Positions 1-11,945 of a stretch of DNA of 64,000 nucleotides are shown in pieces. How positions within the stretch are numbered: the first letter of the stretch is position 1; each line of letters opens with the position of its first letter. The DNA comes from Hymenopus coronatus. Lineage: Eukaryota > Arthropoda > Insecta > Mantodea > Hymenopodidae. Position numbers and translations under genes: made by a program. The stretch is from NCBI GenBank assembly GCA_030762935.1, contig CM060893.1:10708001-10772000 (forward strand), written 5' to 3'. The notes beneath the pieces were generated by a model. The model saw nothing but the letters and a program-made list of their open reading frames with translations, was not told where the DNA came from and did no database searches.

Positions 1-700
1 ATGATATTGATGTCTGCGGCGGCTACGGAGGTGTTTTCCGGGCTGGCTGCGGTGTTGTTTGCCTCCTCTTAAGTTAAAGTGGGCACTGGGCTTGCTCGGT
101 GTAGTGGCCGTGCCTCCGCAGGAATTATAGAACCGGTCGGCGAAGGTTGTGCCCAGTATATTCGGTGGTTGTGGTAGCGGCCCCACAATAGTGGCAGCGC
201 GGCGATGAGGAACAGGCTTCCTGGCTGTGACCATACTCACAGCAGCGGCAACAGGGTCAGTGGTGTTCCTGTTGGCTAACTTCGACGACCCTAACAAGGG
301 CAACCCTGACGCCAAGGCAGCTTCCAGTTCAGCTCGGTCTAGTAGCTCCAGGTGTACAAGAGGTGTAGGTCCGCGGTCGCTGTTAATTCGGGTGGCTCTC
401 GCACAGGAAGGCTACTAAGATTTCGCAGTAGCGATGACGAAAGATCGCGAATGACCCCCGAACCACGAAGGCGGCGTGGAGCTCTGCGGTGGCGGCGAAT
501 GCGGTTGCAACTGCGGTTAAGATGTGCCACTCGCTGCAGCTGAAGCAGCGGCGGCAAGTGGCTTTGGTGATGTCGAGCGCGGCGAAGAGGCACGCTTACT
601 CCCGTTGAAGTGACAGGCGGTGGAGATGCCGGAGAGCGCATCCTACCGGCGGATGCTGAAGAAGCGGCTGGCCTGCGCTGATGCTTTCTCTTCGGCTTCT
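1..700. other. GC- and CpG-rich segment, no gene recognised
   Basis: This stretch is visibly richer in G, C and CpG than the AT-rich DNA after it. Short open frames on both strands have low-complexity Arg/Ser/Ala-rich translations typical of chance ORFs in GC-rich DNA. It could be a CpG-rich promoter or 5' exon of a gene lying outside the window, or the GC-rich part of a retroelement. I cannot tell which. Confidence 0.3.
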
Positions 701-764
701 CGAAGAGAATCCGTCACATATGGTGGAGGCTTCCTGGCCTTTTTGTTCTTTTTTTATTTTATCT

Positions 765-1600
765 ATACGTGCTATGTATATAGTGTATAGAGAAGGTATT
801 GCACTCCACCAAAAATTCGATACCGAGATTTCACCGGAAATATCCAAAAAAATGTATTTTCAGAAAAAGGTCCATGTGTCTGTAAACCTGATAACTCAAA
901 AACGAAAAGTCTGTAAAATACCAAACTTGGTATTTAAGTTTAGTATTTTACAGGGGTGCGACACGAAGACTTTGAGAAAAATCCCCCACCCCAAACTACC
1001 CTTTACATGGAACTTTTTTCGAAAATTTTGATTTTCTAAAAATGGCTAACGATTTTGATTAAAATATTATATTAAAGATATTTACCTGACAAATAAAATG
1101 TATATTTTAAATTTTCTGGGAATAGCCTCTGAAGACTACTTTGTTCTGGGTCAATTTTACGGAATTTTGCATAACTGATAAACTGTAAGAGATGAACAAA
1201 ACCTTACCATACAATAAATGTAGAGCACTTTAAAACACACAATTTATGTTATATACGTTATTTTCGTGGAGTTGATTGTTTTTTAGATATTCCTTGTTTT
1301 TGGTTTCAGCTATAAAAAACATACTTTTCTCATACATGACTTTGTGAACTCGTGTCCATACAAACAAAGGAAATTCAGTCACGTAGCAACCAGCTTTTGA
1401 CCATCACTTTAACCTATGGTACTCACTTATTTCGCTTCTACTTACAAGGAAGCAAGTAATCAGACTATTTTTTTTCGATTAGCAGGAAGTAAATATAAGC
1501 ATAAGCTTTTTAACAATAATTTATTGCAGAGTTGTAGAGAAAGTCATGTGAATGGAACACATAAGATTTTTTATTTTAGAGGTAGGGTTCGATCCTGGGC
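765..1600 (+). repeat. Dispersed repeat family R, copy 1
   Basis: It begins near a self-complementary stretch (ctatgtatatagtgtatag) followed by aaggtattgcactccacc, and ends near gtcatgtgaatggaacaca. The same ordered landmarks recur at 7.82-8.75 kb and 17.15-18.18 kb on this strand and at 36.6-37.6 kb reversed: ataccaaacttggtattt, the C-rich accccaaactaccctttaca, ttttcgaaaattttgatttt and atagcctctgaagac. No coding capacity is seen. It may be a non-autonomous DNA element or a satellite-like repeat. Confidence 0.75.
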
Positions 1601-3340
1601 CTCTTACGTATAACAGGTGTTGTAAATGCTCCAAGCTGGTGTGCGTAATACGGTCCTCGTCTGTCTTAAATATACAGATTTGTTATTACAATATCCAAGT
1701 GATTGCCCCATCAATGTTGAAGTTTGCAAAATCATTAAGGAATATTAACACTCTTTAGAGGGCAGTGTTCAAAGTTATAATTTCAAATGTTAAGGAAATA
1801 TCCTCTGATTTAGCCGATTTGTATTTAACTATGTAGTCTAAAATTAGGGCCAGAATTAGCCATAGGATTCGAGGTTACTTTCCTATTAAACAAAGTGCTT
1901 GAAATTTAGCTGACATTGTCTCCTAAAGCCCTTAGATCTCTGACAAAGTCCAGTTTTAGTCATCACTAGAAAGTATTACCATACCTAACACTAATTTTCA
2001 GGCGTTGTCTTCAGCCCCGAGCAGACCAATAAGAAACGTTCACTCCGTCAGTGATATTTACTCGCCTGTTTAAGACCCAGGGATATTTCAGGGTAAGCCA
2101 GAGCAAGATAGCTTGGCATACTTTTATAACTTTGAGACGACTGGGTCGAAAGCCACAAAGAGCAGGTACAGTCGGAACCATTTGCAATGCGGGTTGAAGC
2201 GGGATGTAATGTAACTAACTTGCATTTCGTTCGCCACTGCATGCTCTATCGTTTTTCTTTCCAAAGTTTTTCCTTTTCGGCAAGACTTGTCGCTAGGTAG
2301 CAGCAGTACTGCAAATCAACAGCAGAAACAGGCCGTTCAAACCATGTGGCTGCTGACGGCAGAATACTTTTCACAAAGGTAAATATCCATGTTCTGTTAG
2401 CCCGCGAAGCGCATTCTCGCACAGAGGGTATGAGAATAACATTTGCTATACTATGATACCATCCACTTTTGCCCAACTCACAGAGCCCACCTCAGCAATC
2501 ATTGTAAACTAATGGGCAAATATTATAAATACGATTTCAATACATCTGTAGAAATTGAGCTAGTATTGTGTTTCGGTTAAGTAGTTTAGCAGAAGTAAGA
2601 ATGACTCCAGTGTTGAGAACTCTACTTATAAACGTAACCTTAAGTAGGAAGGATACATAGATCTGTTTAGGATGGTTGAAGTCGTTGAAACGCGACAGTA
2701 GTAAACGATTCGGAAAGTGAATCGAATCCCTTGAGTACTCATTTTGTTTTCTTTTTGACGGAACTGCTTATTTATGTAATTAATTCGAAATATAACATTT
2801 TACAGGTTAATGGAGCCTCTTTCAGATAAGAGAAACAAACTTTATAGTAGCAAATTACAAGGCTTTTTACTTCGCATAGCGTTGTAATATTGCCGTCCTC
2901 TTACATACAAACGCTTCCATACCGTTGAAATTTTACAACTGAATGTTTTATAAAATATTAATTGCAAATAAAACAGGAAAATAAGGTTATCTCAACTGTC
3001 AATCATTCCTCCCAAAATTAATAATATTTTCTAACAATATGCACATTCAACGGCATCTCTATACATTTCGAATTTTATTACCATGTTAAAGAAATAGTTC
3101 GGTCATGCATTGTTAATATTTACATTAATCCACAGTGGATCTAAGGAGACATTATATCTTCGTGTTATAAAGTATCGCTCGACAAGAAGGAAACTAAAAT
3201 GTTTCAGGCACAAGATACGAAAATAGTTATTTTAGAAATTTTGAGTGAGCTCAGCATGAATACATTCCTTATATAGTTAACTATGCAGTTATGCAACACA
3301 AATACAATACTATGTGATAATAGCACTTGTAGTATTCAAA
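1601..3340. other. No gene recognised
   Basis: AT-rich DNA. The longest open frames (about 60-76 codons on the minus strand between 2.05 and 2.48 kb) show no recognisable domain and no credible splice or start context. Confidence 0.4.
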
Positions 3341-3760
3341 GCACATAATATAGCCAAGAATTAATAGCAAAAGACGACATTAATGGTTAAAAGAGCATTC
3401 CTAAAAGTACCAGACTCCAACGAATAAAGTATTAAATGGAATATTAATCAGAGCACAACAGAGTTGTAATTAGCTGAACATGTGTGATGAAGGGGCCGTA
3501 GTATTTGCTAAAGTTATGAAAAATCGAATATGCAAAAATCCCTATGAAAAGTACATAACATACACAAGAAATTAATAGCATAAAAGACGACATTAATGGT
3601 TAAACAGCATTCCTAAAAGTACCGGACTCCAACGAATAAAGTATTAAATGGAATATTAATCAGAGCACAACGGAGTTGTAATTTGCTGAACATTTATGAT
3701 GAAGGGGCTGTAGTATTTGCTAAAGTTATGAAAAATCGAATATGGAAAAACCCAATGATT
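3341..3760. repeat. Tandem duplication, ~211 bp x 2
   Basis: The block containing cgacattaatggttaa, aaagtaccrgactccaacga and gatgaaggggc occurs twice in direct orientation, about 211 bp apart, with only a few differences. It is non-coding and looks like a recent local duplication. Confidence 0.85.
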
Positions 3761-5000
3761 GCACAGTATAATTATTGCACCGAAATGGTCATGGCGTAAT
3801 GCTGTATATAATACCAAGTGCCATTGTATGTCTATTAGAATACATATTAGAAATATGTATAACTAATAAAACTTTAGTGCTGGTTCTAGCCTCGTGTGTG
3901 TTAGAAACGTTTTAAATGTATCTAACCAAAATTCAGTACTGGTTCCAGAATATGCTTAGTATACTCAGAACAAGTTAAACAAATGCAATTTCTGAATGGA
4001 ATAAAATGAAATTCAGCTAGTGTCATTGTTAATTCCGATGCGGAACTTTTACCCAGCAGTGTTGTTTTCCATCTCCTCTCTGTAGCAGTGAAATAGCTTG
4101 GAGAATTTCTGGCATTATAAAATTACAGTAGTGTAGCCAGATGGGTGGAATGCATTTTTAAAATAATTGGCATGAAATAAAAAGATAAATGTGAATGGAC
4201 AAGGTTCCGCATCTATCGCAGTCCAGACTGTCACACTCGCACACAAGGTGCCATATTCACCCGGTACGCAGTGTAGGCCTTAACAATGCAAATGTGGGAG
4301 AGAATATGATTATTGTTAATGAAATGTGAAAATCTGGGTTTTTTCTTTCTTTTTTCAATTTGAGCACGAGTTTTGTTTTATAACCTTTATGCATTAAAGC
4401 ACCGTCGATAGCGGCAGAGTTGATAAACCGGTAAGAGAATGTATTGCATTATCTTAACACCTTTAACCGAGAAGGAATCTTCAGGATCTAGTATAGACAT
4501 GTTGACAGTCCTGCTTCATTTGGGAAAAAAGTTTTCCTCATATGATTTGGATCATCTGTCATCAGGTTTATAATATTTGGTTTGTGCTGGTTATGAGCTA
4601 TCGGAGGATGTCCCTTAGATGTGCAAACAAATGAGGTACAGATGGTGATATCTTCACATAATAATAGGGATGCAAACACACTCTACAATTTAATTGCAGA
4701 GCACGTAGAGTTCACCACAGTGCCTATAAATGCCTGAAGGGAGTACCCTGGGTTGATAACTGGAGGATTTGCCTCCCACCTGGCAGAAAGTTATTCTATG
4801 CATTTTGTGACAAATAATGAATCTCATTGGGGCATCTATGGCATCACCCATCCTGGGGCAACATTCAATGTTCACATACGTGAATATTTATGACATACCG
4901 ACACCAAAAATTGTTTAGCAGACCCTTTTCAGGAACTTGTGGAAGACATTAGACATGTGCATCCTGGGGTGTTGAGAATAAGCTTAGTTAATGAGAGAGT
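3761..5000. other. No gene recognised
   Basis: AT-rich DNA with short minus-strand open frames near 4.5-4.9 kb. They lie directly downstream, in hAT reading direction, of the hAT fragment at 5.0-5.85 kb, but I see no hAT C-terminal motif in them. Confidence 0.35.
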
Positions 5001-5004
5001 TAGT

Positions 5005-5845
5005 GTTTAGTGCAATCCATAAGTTTAGTTTCCTCCAAAAAGCATTGAGTACTTATCAGGGCTGAAAAGTTGTGATTTTTCCCTAGCAATTCAAGGTTTT
5101 CCTTATTTAATTTTGAGGTGATATCTGCTATGAAACCTAATTCTAGTAGTCATGCTATCTCATCAAGCTCTTGACAATAATTGCCCGGGTGATTTCAGAA
5201 AATCTCTTCTCATCCAAAAGGCTACAGAATCATTCCAGAGTTTTTCCCCCTACTAAGCCACTTTATGTCTGCATGGAGAATTATGTCAAAATGCTCAGAA
5301 TGTGTTATATTCAGAAGATTCCTAAACAATTGGTGATGTATAGAGGATGTCCTGATGTGAATTAATAGACAGGTTACAATTTTCATGACATATTCAAATT
5401 TCTAAACCATTGTGCATAAAGCTTCCTCGTGGATAAGATATATATTTTGAAAATGAATCATTTTAGCACAAAGAGAAAGAAACCCATTATTCTTTCCAGT
5501 CATTGAAGACAGCAATAAGTTTAGTGAATAGAATATTACTATTTTTAGCAAATTTCAGGAATACATTAAATATGTCCTCTTCTCTAGTATGTTCATAAAG
5601 TGGCAGCACTTTTACAAATTCTTCTTTAATTGTAAAGTCAAGAAAAACCATTCTAATAAATAAACGTAACTGTTCAGTATCAGAGATATCAGCTTTGTTA
5701 AGATTAAAGTGACTCTCCCCAATTCCCAACAAGTGAGGTCTGCTATTTTTAAGGGAAATAATCAGTACAGCTTTGACTGTACAAAAGCAAGTTTTGTGGC
5801 TCATGGGTGTATTATAGGAAGTAATTTTGTCCTGAAATTTCATTT
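5005..5845 (-). pseudogene. hAT transposase fragment (GTF2IRD2/ZBED5/FAM200-like)
   Basis: Read on the minus strand, the segment gives the hAT signature order. First comes an ADISDTEQLRLFIR block, equivalent to the family's DESTDISDTAQLAIFIRG. Next is REEDIFNVFLKFAKN, then a degenerate HEEALC block (family: HQEALC), then ILHADIKWLSRGKNSG (family: HTEVRWLSRGKVL), and lastly GFIADITSKLNKENLELLGKN. The blocks sit in more than one frame with several stops, so this is a decayed copy lacking the N-terminal BED finger and the C-terminal dimerisation region. In life the enzyme would catalyse cut-and-paste transposition. It is similar in type to, but not the same copy as, the hAT at 9.8-11.5 kb. Confidence 0.75.
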
Positions 5846-5959
5846 GAAATTAAAAATTCTCAGAATAAAAATTTGGCTCATGAAATCACATTTCGGGTGC
5901 CGCATTGGACAGGGCTGGTATAGATGGTTATATACCTAGTGCAATAGGAGTCATCATAA

Positions 5960-6400
5960 TTTAGTGACAAACTATATAGCTAGTGTAATTTATGGGTGAT
6001 TAGCCTGTTGGCTGCCTTGCATTATGTGATTCAAAATGGGTATCATGGCTGCACTGCATTCTTCAGAATTGCTGTATATGTTGTAAGTAAATGTAGAATT
6101 ATAAAGCTTAAGTTATGTTAAAATGTTTCTCGGTATGGAATGATAGAAAAAAGTGATTCATATTAGATAAAATATAAAGCCACACCTTGAAAAAGTATTA
6201 CACTCATGTTGGACTTTCAAAAAATCTTGTCACATATTGGAAACAAGAGCCCAAATTTGTTGATTTTGTTGCAAACAGTTGCAGCGACATGGGGGCAAAT
6301 ATTGTAATGAAGGTTGACTACATCAGCATGAATGTTAATGTTGGAGTTGTATGGAGTCACATTTATTTACACTTAAAAATCTCCACTTAATATGTTAAAA
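5960..6400. other. No gene recognised
   Basis: Short spacer between the hAT fragment and the PLE fragment. I see no domain or repeat in it. Confidence 0.35.
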
Positions 6401-7740
6401 AACACTGAAATGTTTTCCAGGACATTCGCCCTCTTCTTCAGCAATTTGGTGACTGGCGTTCCTTTCCCTTTCTCTCTTCCTCTTCTTATATCTGATCTTG
6501 TTGCCATCTGGTGTTGGGAGTGCAAAGTTTTAACACTTCATCGAGTGGTGGGATTTCAAAATTTAAAACGTTATTGCTGTTTTTTATAATGTGAATTTTT
6601 TCCCAGATGTCTCATTCTATTGGTGACTAATGGTTTCAACAATTTTATATTTTGCCCAATGTTGTGGTTTTCTTCCCAAAAATGATATGAAACAGCAGAT
6701 TTGTCTATTTGCTTTAGTTTTATGTTTCTCTGATGTTCTTTTGGTCTAATTTCTAAGTTTTACCTATGTAGAATTTTTCACAATCTTCACAGCTGATCTG
6801 GTAGATACCGGATTTCAGTGTGTTTTGAATTGTATTCTTAAGGGGCTTATTCAGAATGTTCTTCAGGTTGAATTTGTTTTGTGGAACTAGTTTTATTTTG
6901 AGTTTTTTGAAGATTTTTTTCGAATTTCTTATAAGCCCAGGTGTGGTAAGTGAATTTTTTGTATTTTCAATCATTGTTTGAAAGAGGTGTTAGAGTTGTA
7001 TTTAACGAGATTTCTTTGAGTTTTTCTTTCTTTTTGATCATGTTCCTAATGAGGTCAGGGTTGAATCCATTTTCCATTGCTACTTCTAAAATTTACACTT
7101 GTTCTTTTTGAAATTCCTCCTTGCTCAACGGGACACTGTATAACCGTTGGATCAAGCTTTTGAAGGCAGCCAGTTGGTGTGAGGTTGGGTTGCAAGTATT
7201 CTTTTTTATGGAATTGTCCACATGTGTGGGTTTTCTGTGTATCGCAAATTTAAAGTCATTTTGTTCTCTAATGATTTTGAGGTCTAGAAAGGGTAGGGTG
7301 TTGTTAACTTCTACTTCCATTGTAAATTTAATGTTGCTATCCTGTAGGTTCAAAAGTTTTAGGGAATCTTCTTTTAATTTTTGGGGGATGATAGCAAACA
7401 TGTCATCTACATATCTTCGCCAAAACTTATATATTTGGAGGAAGGCTTTTACTATATAGACCTCAAGATAGCTCATGTACAACTCTGCCAATAAGGGTGA
7501 AAGTGGGCTGCCCATTGCTAGGCCTGTAGACTGTAGAATTTTTTATTGAACATGAAAAAATTATGTCGAAAGCATAACTCTGTCAGGTTTATAATGTCGT
7601 CTATTTCTGTGGAGTCTATTGTGATTGAGTTCAGCCATTTTCTGAGAAGATTTGGTATTTTTTCAGTCGGAATACTTGTAATCAGCGACTTGACGTCACT
7701 GTTAATAGTGCTTCTGTTTATAGTAGTTAAGGAATGTTAA
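6400..7740 (-). mobile_element. Penelope-like retroelement remnant (RT plus GIY-YIG)
   Basis: On the minus strand the order is that of a Penelope-like element. An N-terminal part contains KIPNLLRKWLNSI. The reverse transcriptase core follows, with LAMGSPLSPLLAELYM, then the catalytic RRYVDDMFAI and LPFLDLKI. A C-terminal GIY-YIG endonuclease has SGIYQISCEDCEKFYIGKT. A frameshift near 7.53 kb separates the first block from the RT core. Another break follows YIGKT, after which a decayed tail with HFWEENHNIG-like residues can be followed to about 6.45 kb. It would have encoded target-primed reverse transcription with its own nuclease. It is now dead. The 3' end carries a hammerhead-like motif near 6.41-6.44 kb. 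Confidence 0.85.
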
Positions 7741-7819
7741 TGTTTGTCATGAAGGGTATGATGCAACTTTATTAATGTAGGCTGCAGCACTCACAGTGGT
7801 CCTGTGTTCAGCACTTTTT

Positions 7820-8745
7820 ACTTTCTCTACACATACTATGTACAGTGTATAGAGAAGGTATTGCACTCCACCCAAAAATTTGATACCGAGATTTCACAGG
7901 AAATCTCATGTTTTGGGGCCCCCTGAATCCAAAAAAAGCATTTACAGAAAAAGGTCCCATGTGTCTTTGTGTGTCTGTGGACAGCATAGCTCAAAAACGA
8001 AAAGACTGTTAAATACCAAACTTGGTATTTTTTCAGAAAAAGGTTTGTGTGTGTCCATGTATCTATGAACACGATAACTCAAAAACGAAAAGTCGGTAAA
8101 ATACCAAACTTGGTATTTAAGTTAAGCATCTTCTAGGGATGCAACACGAGAATTTTGAGAAAAATCACCCCACCCCAAACCACTCTTTACATGGAATTTT
8201 TTTCGAAAATTTTGATTTTCTAAAAAGTATCTAACAGTTTCGATTAAAATATCATATATTAAAGATATTTTGCTGACAAATAAAATTTATATTTTGAATT
8301 TTCTGGGAATAGCCTCTGAAGACTACATTATTCTGGGAATTTTACGGAATCTTGCATAACTGCTAAACCATAAGAGAGGGACAAAAACTTACCACACAAC
8401 AGATGTAGAGCACTTTAAAGCACATTTTTGAGATATTCCTTGTTTTCGGTTTCTGCTATGAAAAACTTATACTTTTCTCATGCAGGAATTTGTAAACTGC
8501 TGTCCATTTGTACAAGCAAAGGAACTTCAGTCACATAGCAGCCAGCTTTTGACTATCACTTTAACCTATGGTATTCCCTATTTCGTTTCTACTTACAAGG
8601 AAGGAAGTAAGACTATTTCTGCTAATTTTTTTACTGGATTAGCATGCAGTAAATAGAAGCATAGGCTTTTTAACAATAAATTGTTGCAGAGATATAGAAA
8701 GTCATGTGAATGGAACACATCAGATATTTTATTTACTAAGGGAAG
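7820..8745 (+). repeat. Dispersed repeat family R, copy 2
   Basis: It has the same landmarks as copy 1, from the actatgtacagtgtatagag start to gtcatgtgaatggaacaca at the end. It also carries an extra internal duplication of the cagaaaaaggt...ataactcaaaaacgaaaag block at about 7.94-8.10 kb. Non-coding. Confidence 0.8.
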
Positions 8746-9189
8746 TAGCATGTTTCCACTCCACAGATGCCTGGTTTGTTCTGGGCATAAAGTGGTAAGC
8801 CCACAACCCATCACTAGTGACAGCATTCTACAGCTTGATGCGATAAGTGATTCATGCTTATCATTTGCTGGCCTGTGCTCACTGTCAAGTTCCTAGGCAC
8901 CGAGTGAGCACTAACTGCAATGTGTGGAATGTTAAACTGTTGAGGTAAGGTTTGCAGTTGGATCTGCCAGCTCAAAATTGCCACCTAAATGGCTCTTGAC
9001 ATTCTGCATGGTTGCAGCCTTAACCAGTTGCCCAGAATGTGGAACATCACAAAGGTTATGATGGCAGCTTTCGAAGAATGCACACCACCTGGAGACATTT
9101 CTACATACTTGCCACTTATGTCCCTTGAAATTAACTTGGGTTAAGCCCTTTAGCCTGTAAAATCCCTGCCCTTCACACGATAGTAACAT
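8746..9189. other. No gene recognised
   Basis: Open frames of 70-110 codons overlap here on opposite strands, but neither has a domain or a credible splice or start context. Confidence 0.35.
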
Positions 9190-9469
9190 GTGCACTACCG
9201 TTACATGGTTCATGCTTCTCTCTCTAGAGTAACATTTGCACCCTCTTTGTAACAAGATCATACCTCTCTTTTAAGTTACATGTGCACCATCTTTATTACA
9301 TAGTTCATGCTTCTCTCTCTAGAGTAACGTGCACTATCTCTGTTACATAGTTCATGCTTCTCTCTCTAGAGTAACATTTGCACCCTCTTTGTTACATAAT
9401 TCATGCTTCTCTCTTTAGAGTAACATGTGCACTATCTTTGTTACATAGTTCATGCTTCTCTCTCTAGAG
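9190..9469. repeat. ~48-bp tandem repeat with TCTAGAG in most units
   Basis: About six units share gttacatagttcatgctt, ctctctctagagtaac and caccctcttt. They are spaced 47-49 bp where regular, and one unit is longer. The right edge is cut by the hAT element whose 5' end starts at 9470. Confidence 0.8.
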
Positions 9470-11495
9470 CAACGGTTTCCAACCGGTTTGCACCGGCACC
9501 CTAGGGTGCCATGTGATTAGCTAAGGGGTGCCGCAAGATATTGAGATAAACAAAAAAAAAATACCTTCTACTGAAGCCTTAAGTCTTGTAAGGTCTTGAA
9601 ATAAAATAAGTTAAATCAATTACTCTCATGCACGGCAGATGGTGATAGTGGTCGATTCATTTCAATAATTCAGTTATACTAGTATCCCACAGATGGCATT
9701 ACAGCTATACCCTGCTGAACATTCCCGAGACTACTCGCTTCCTCACGAACATTCCCAAGACTTCGACAGATGAATATATAAAAGTGTACGCCGCTTGGCG
9801 CTTTCAGTTGTCTTCCTCGCATTGATTCACAGTGTTTAGCTATGGATAAGTTCATTGTTAAACGTAAATGCCAGGACAGTGAAAGTGAACAGTCGGCTCC
9901 TACTGCTTGCTTTAAGAAGCCAAATCTTACAGTTTCTCCCGGACCGTCAAATTCACCACATAAAGAAGACAAACGAAAGAAAAGAACATACCAGGACAGT
10001 TACTTAGCATATGGATTTACGTGGAATAATGAGGAAAACCCTATCCCTGTGTGTTTAGTTTGTGGCGAAACACTTAGCAACGAGGCCATGGTACCTAGCA
10101 AACTGAAGCGGCATCTTACAACAAAGTATCCTAGTGTGTCACAGAAAAGTGTAATGTATTTTTCACATATATTAGAAGGGGAGAAGAAAACAGCTGTGCG
10201 AATGGTAAAGAGAATGACCATAGGTGATACTGCTCTTGAAGCCTCATTTAAAGTAGTAGAACTGATAGCTAAAAAAAAAGAAACCTCATACTCTTGGAGA
10301 GGAAATCATTGGCCCTACATGTCAAGTTATAGTTTCAACAACACTTGGCGAAGGAGCAGCTAGTCAAATTTCGAAAGTTCCTCTGTCCAACAACACAATC
10401 AGCCGCAGGATATCTGAATGTCATGCAATATCAACGAACAAGTCACGGAGAAAATAAAAACTTGTAGAACATTTGCTTTGCAAGTAGATGAGAGTCTCGA
10501 TATTGGTGACAAACTGCAACTCCTTGGTTTAATCAGATATATTGATGAAAAAGATATTAGTGAACAGTTTCTGTTCTGTAGACCGCTGGAGACTATAACC
10601 ACAGGCCATGATATTTTTGTTTCTATTAATTTCTATCTCAATGACCATGATCTTTCATGGAAAGACTGTTGTGGTATATGTACAGATGGTGCACCATCTA
10701 TGTCTGGGAAAATTAAAGGTTTTACTGCCAGAGCTCTCAATGAAAATCCATCCATTATTATAACTCACTGTTTTCTGCATAGAGAGGCATTAGTCGTGAA
10801 AGCGTGTAATGAAGATTTTGCTGAAGTGTTTAACCAAGTTGTGAAAATGGTGAACTATATGAAGTCTCGACCTTTAAAGTGCAGAATTTTTGAACAGTTA
10901 TGTCGTGCAACGGATCCAGCTCATACCTCTTTGTTACTTCACACAGAAGTAAGGTGGTTGTCGCGGAGTCGTGTATTGAACCGGTTTCTCGAACTTAAAG
11001 AACAGCTAAAAACGTTTTTTAAGGATGAAAATCAAGACACATTTCATGAGCTCTTACTAAGTGATTCTTGGTGTTTTGAACTGTTGTATCTGGCAGATAT
11101 TTTTCATAAGCTGAATGAACTGAATGTTTCGATGCAGGGTCGACATGAAACAATAATCTCCTCAACCAATAAAATGAAAGGTTTTAAAAGAAAACTTAGT
11201 TCTTGGAAGTCTGCAGTTCAAAAAGGAGATTTGTCGAACTTTCCATCTCTTCTTAATGTGGCAGGAGATAAAGATCTGGGTAAACTGAAAGACCGCATTT
11301 GTGATCACTTATCAAGATTGCAAGATGCAATAGATGCGTACTTTCCAACTATTTCCACTACGAATCTTGACTGGGTTGTCTCACCATTTGATTTCGTAGA
11401 TAGTGCAGAGGAAATAGATTTCACTGCTTGCGAACGAGATGAATTTATTGAACTTTGTGCTGATTCCACACTCAAAGGTAAGTTCACCAAGAGTG
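9470..11495 (+). mobile_element. Buster-type hAT transposon, 3'-truncated
   Basis: The 5' end begins caacggtttccaacc, which resembles hAT/Buster terminal inverted repeats. It is preceded at 9462-9469 by the 8-bp palindrome CTCTAGAG, which fits the nnnTAnnn target preference reported for the Buster group of hATs. The interior carries a transposase gene (9842-11495). Homology stops around 11495, before the C-terminal hAT dimerisation domain and the 3' terminal repeat, so the right end is missing. Confidence 0.75.
9842..11495 (+). pseudogene. hAT transposase (ZBED5/GTF2IRD2-like), disabled
   Basis: It starts MDKFIVKRK, as intact family members often do. A BED-type zinc finger follows (CLVCGETLSNEAMVPSKLKRHL, residues ~70-92). 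The catalytic core includes FALQVDESLDIGDKLQL, then CTDGAPSMSG, and THCFLHREAL. It also includes LHTEVRWLSRSRVLNRFLEL and the helical LADIFHKLNELNVSMQG. Two frame lesions sit about 140 bp apart: an extra A in the A9 run near 10280, and a one-base loss near 10412. The flanks are therefore in the same frame, but the middle hits a stop at 10361-10363. Translated in the shifted frame, the middle still reads like the family (PHTLGEEIIGP, then PLSNNTISRRI). The last family-like residues are CADSTLKGKF. The C-terminus with the final catalytic acidic residue region and dimerisation domain is absent. It would act in the nucleus on its own terminal repeats, but this copy cannot work. Confidence 0.85.
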
Positions 11496-11499
11496 AGGC

Positions 11500-11945
11500 G
11501 TCGGTGGCTAGCTTCTTCCTCTGCTGACTTTGTGGAACACCTTGAAGGTTGATGTCCCATCATACTTGGCTGGCTTGACATTGGTGGATGTTTTATCACG
11601 TCTTAGCATCTTAACCTGTAAAGTTTTTCAGCTTTCCTTCCAGCATCTTTTTCATCCTGGTGTTTATTTCTTCAGCGCTGCTGCTGACTTCTTTTCATGG
11701 CATTGGTCACTGTCTTTCATCATTCCACCAAGTTCTTCCACGTGCTTAATGATGGCCAGTTGATCATTAATTTTAGTAGACATTTCCAATTTAGTTTCTG
11801 TCTCCTTTTGAATCTTCCCCAGGCTGGATTTCATCACCTGTACTGTGGTTATCAGTTTGGTCTTCATTTCCATCTGCTCCTTCTTATCCAACAATTTTGA
11901 AGCATCTCTTCCATCATAACTTTTTAATTCCACTTCTGGCACCAG
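11500..11945 (-). pseudogene. Gag-like retrotransposon fragment
   Basis: The minus-strand translation begins MPEVELKSYDGRDASKLL and continues as a charged coiled-coil stretch (KKEQMEMKTKL, ETETKLEMSTKIND). After a frame break comes TSTNVKPAKYDGTSTFKVF. This is the KPPKYDGTTSWAVF-type block that opens the capsid-like region of many arthropod LTR-retroelement gag proteins. It abuts the truncated hAT at about 11500, so one probably truncated or inserted into the other. The assignment rests on a single short motif plus the coiled coil. Confidence 0.45.

Noticed and set aside
227..641. Coding gene in the GC-rich 5' segment
   Set aside because: Frames on both strands are low-complexity and overlapping with no domain. 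Kept only as a compositional feature.
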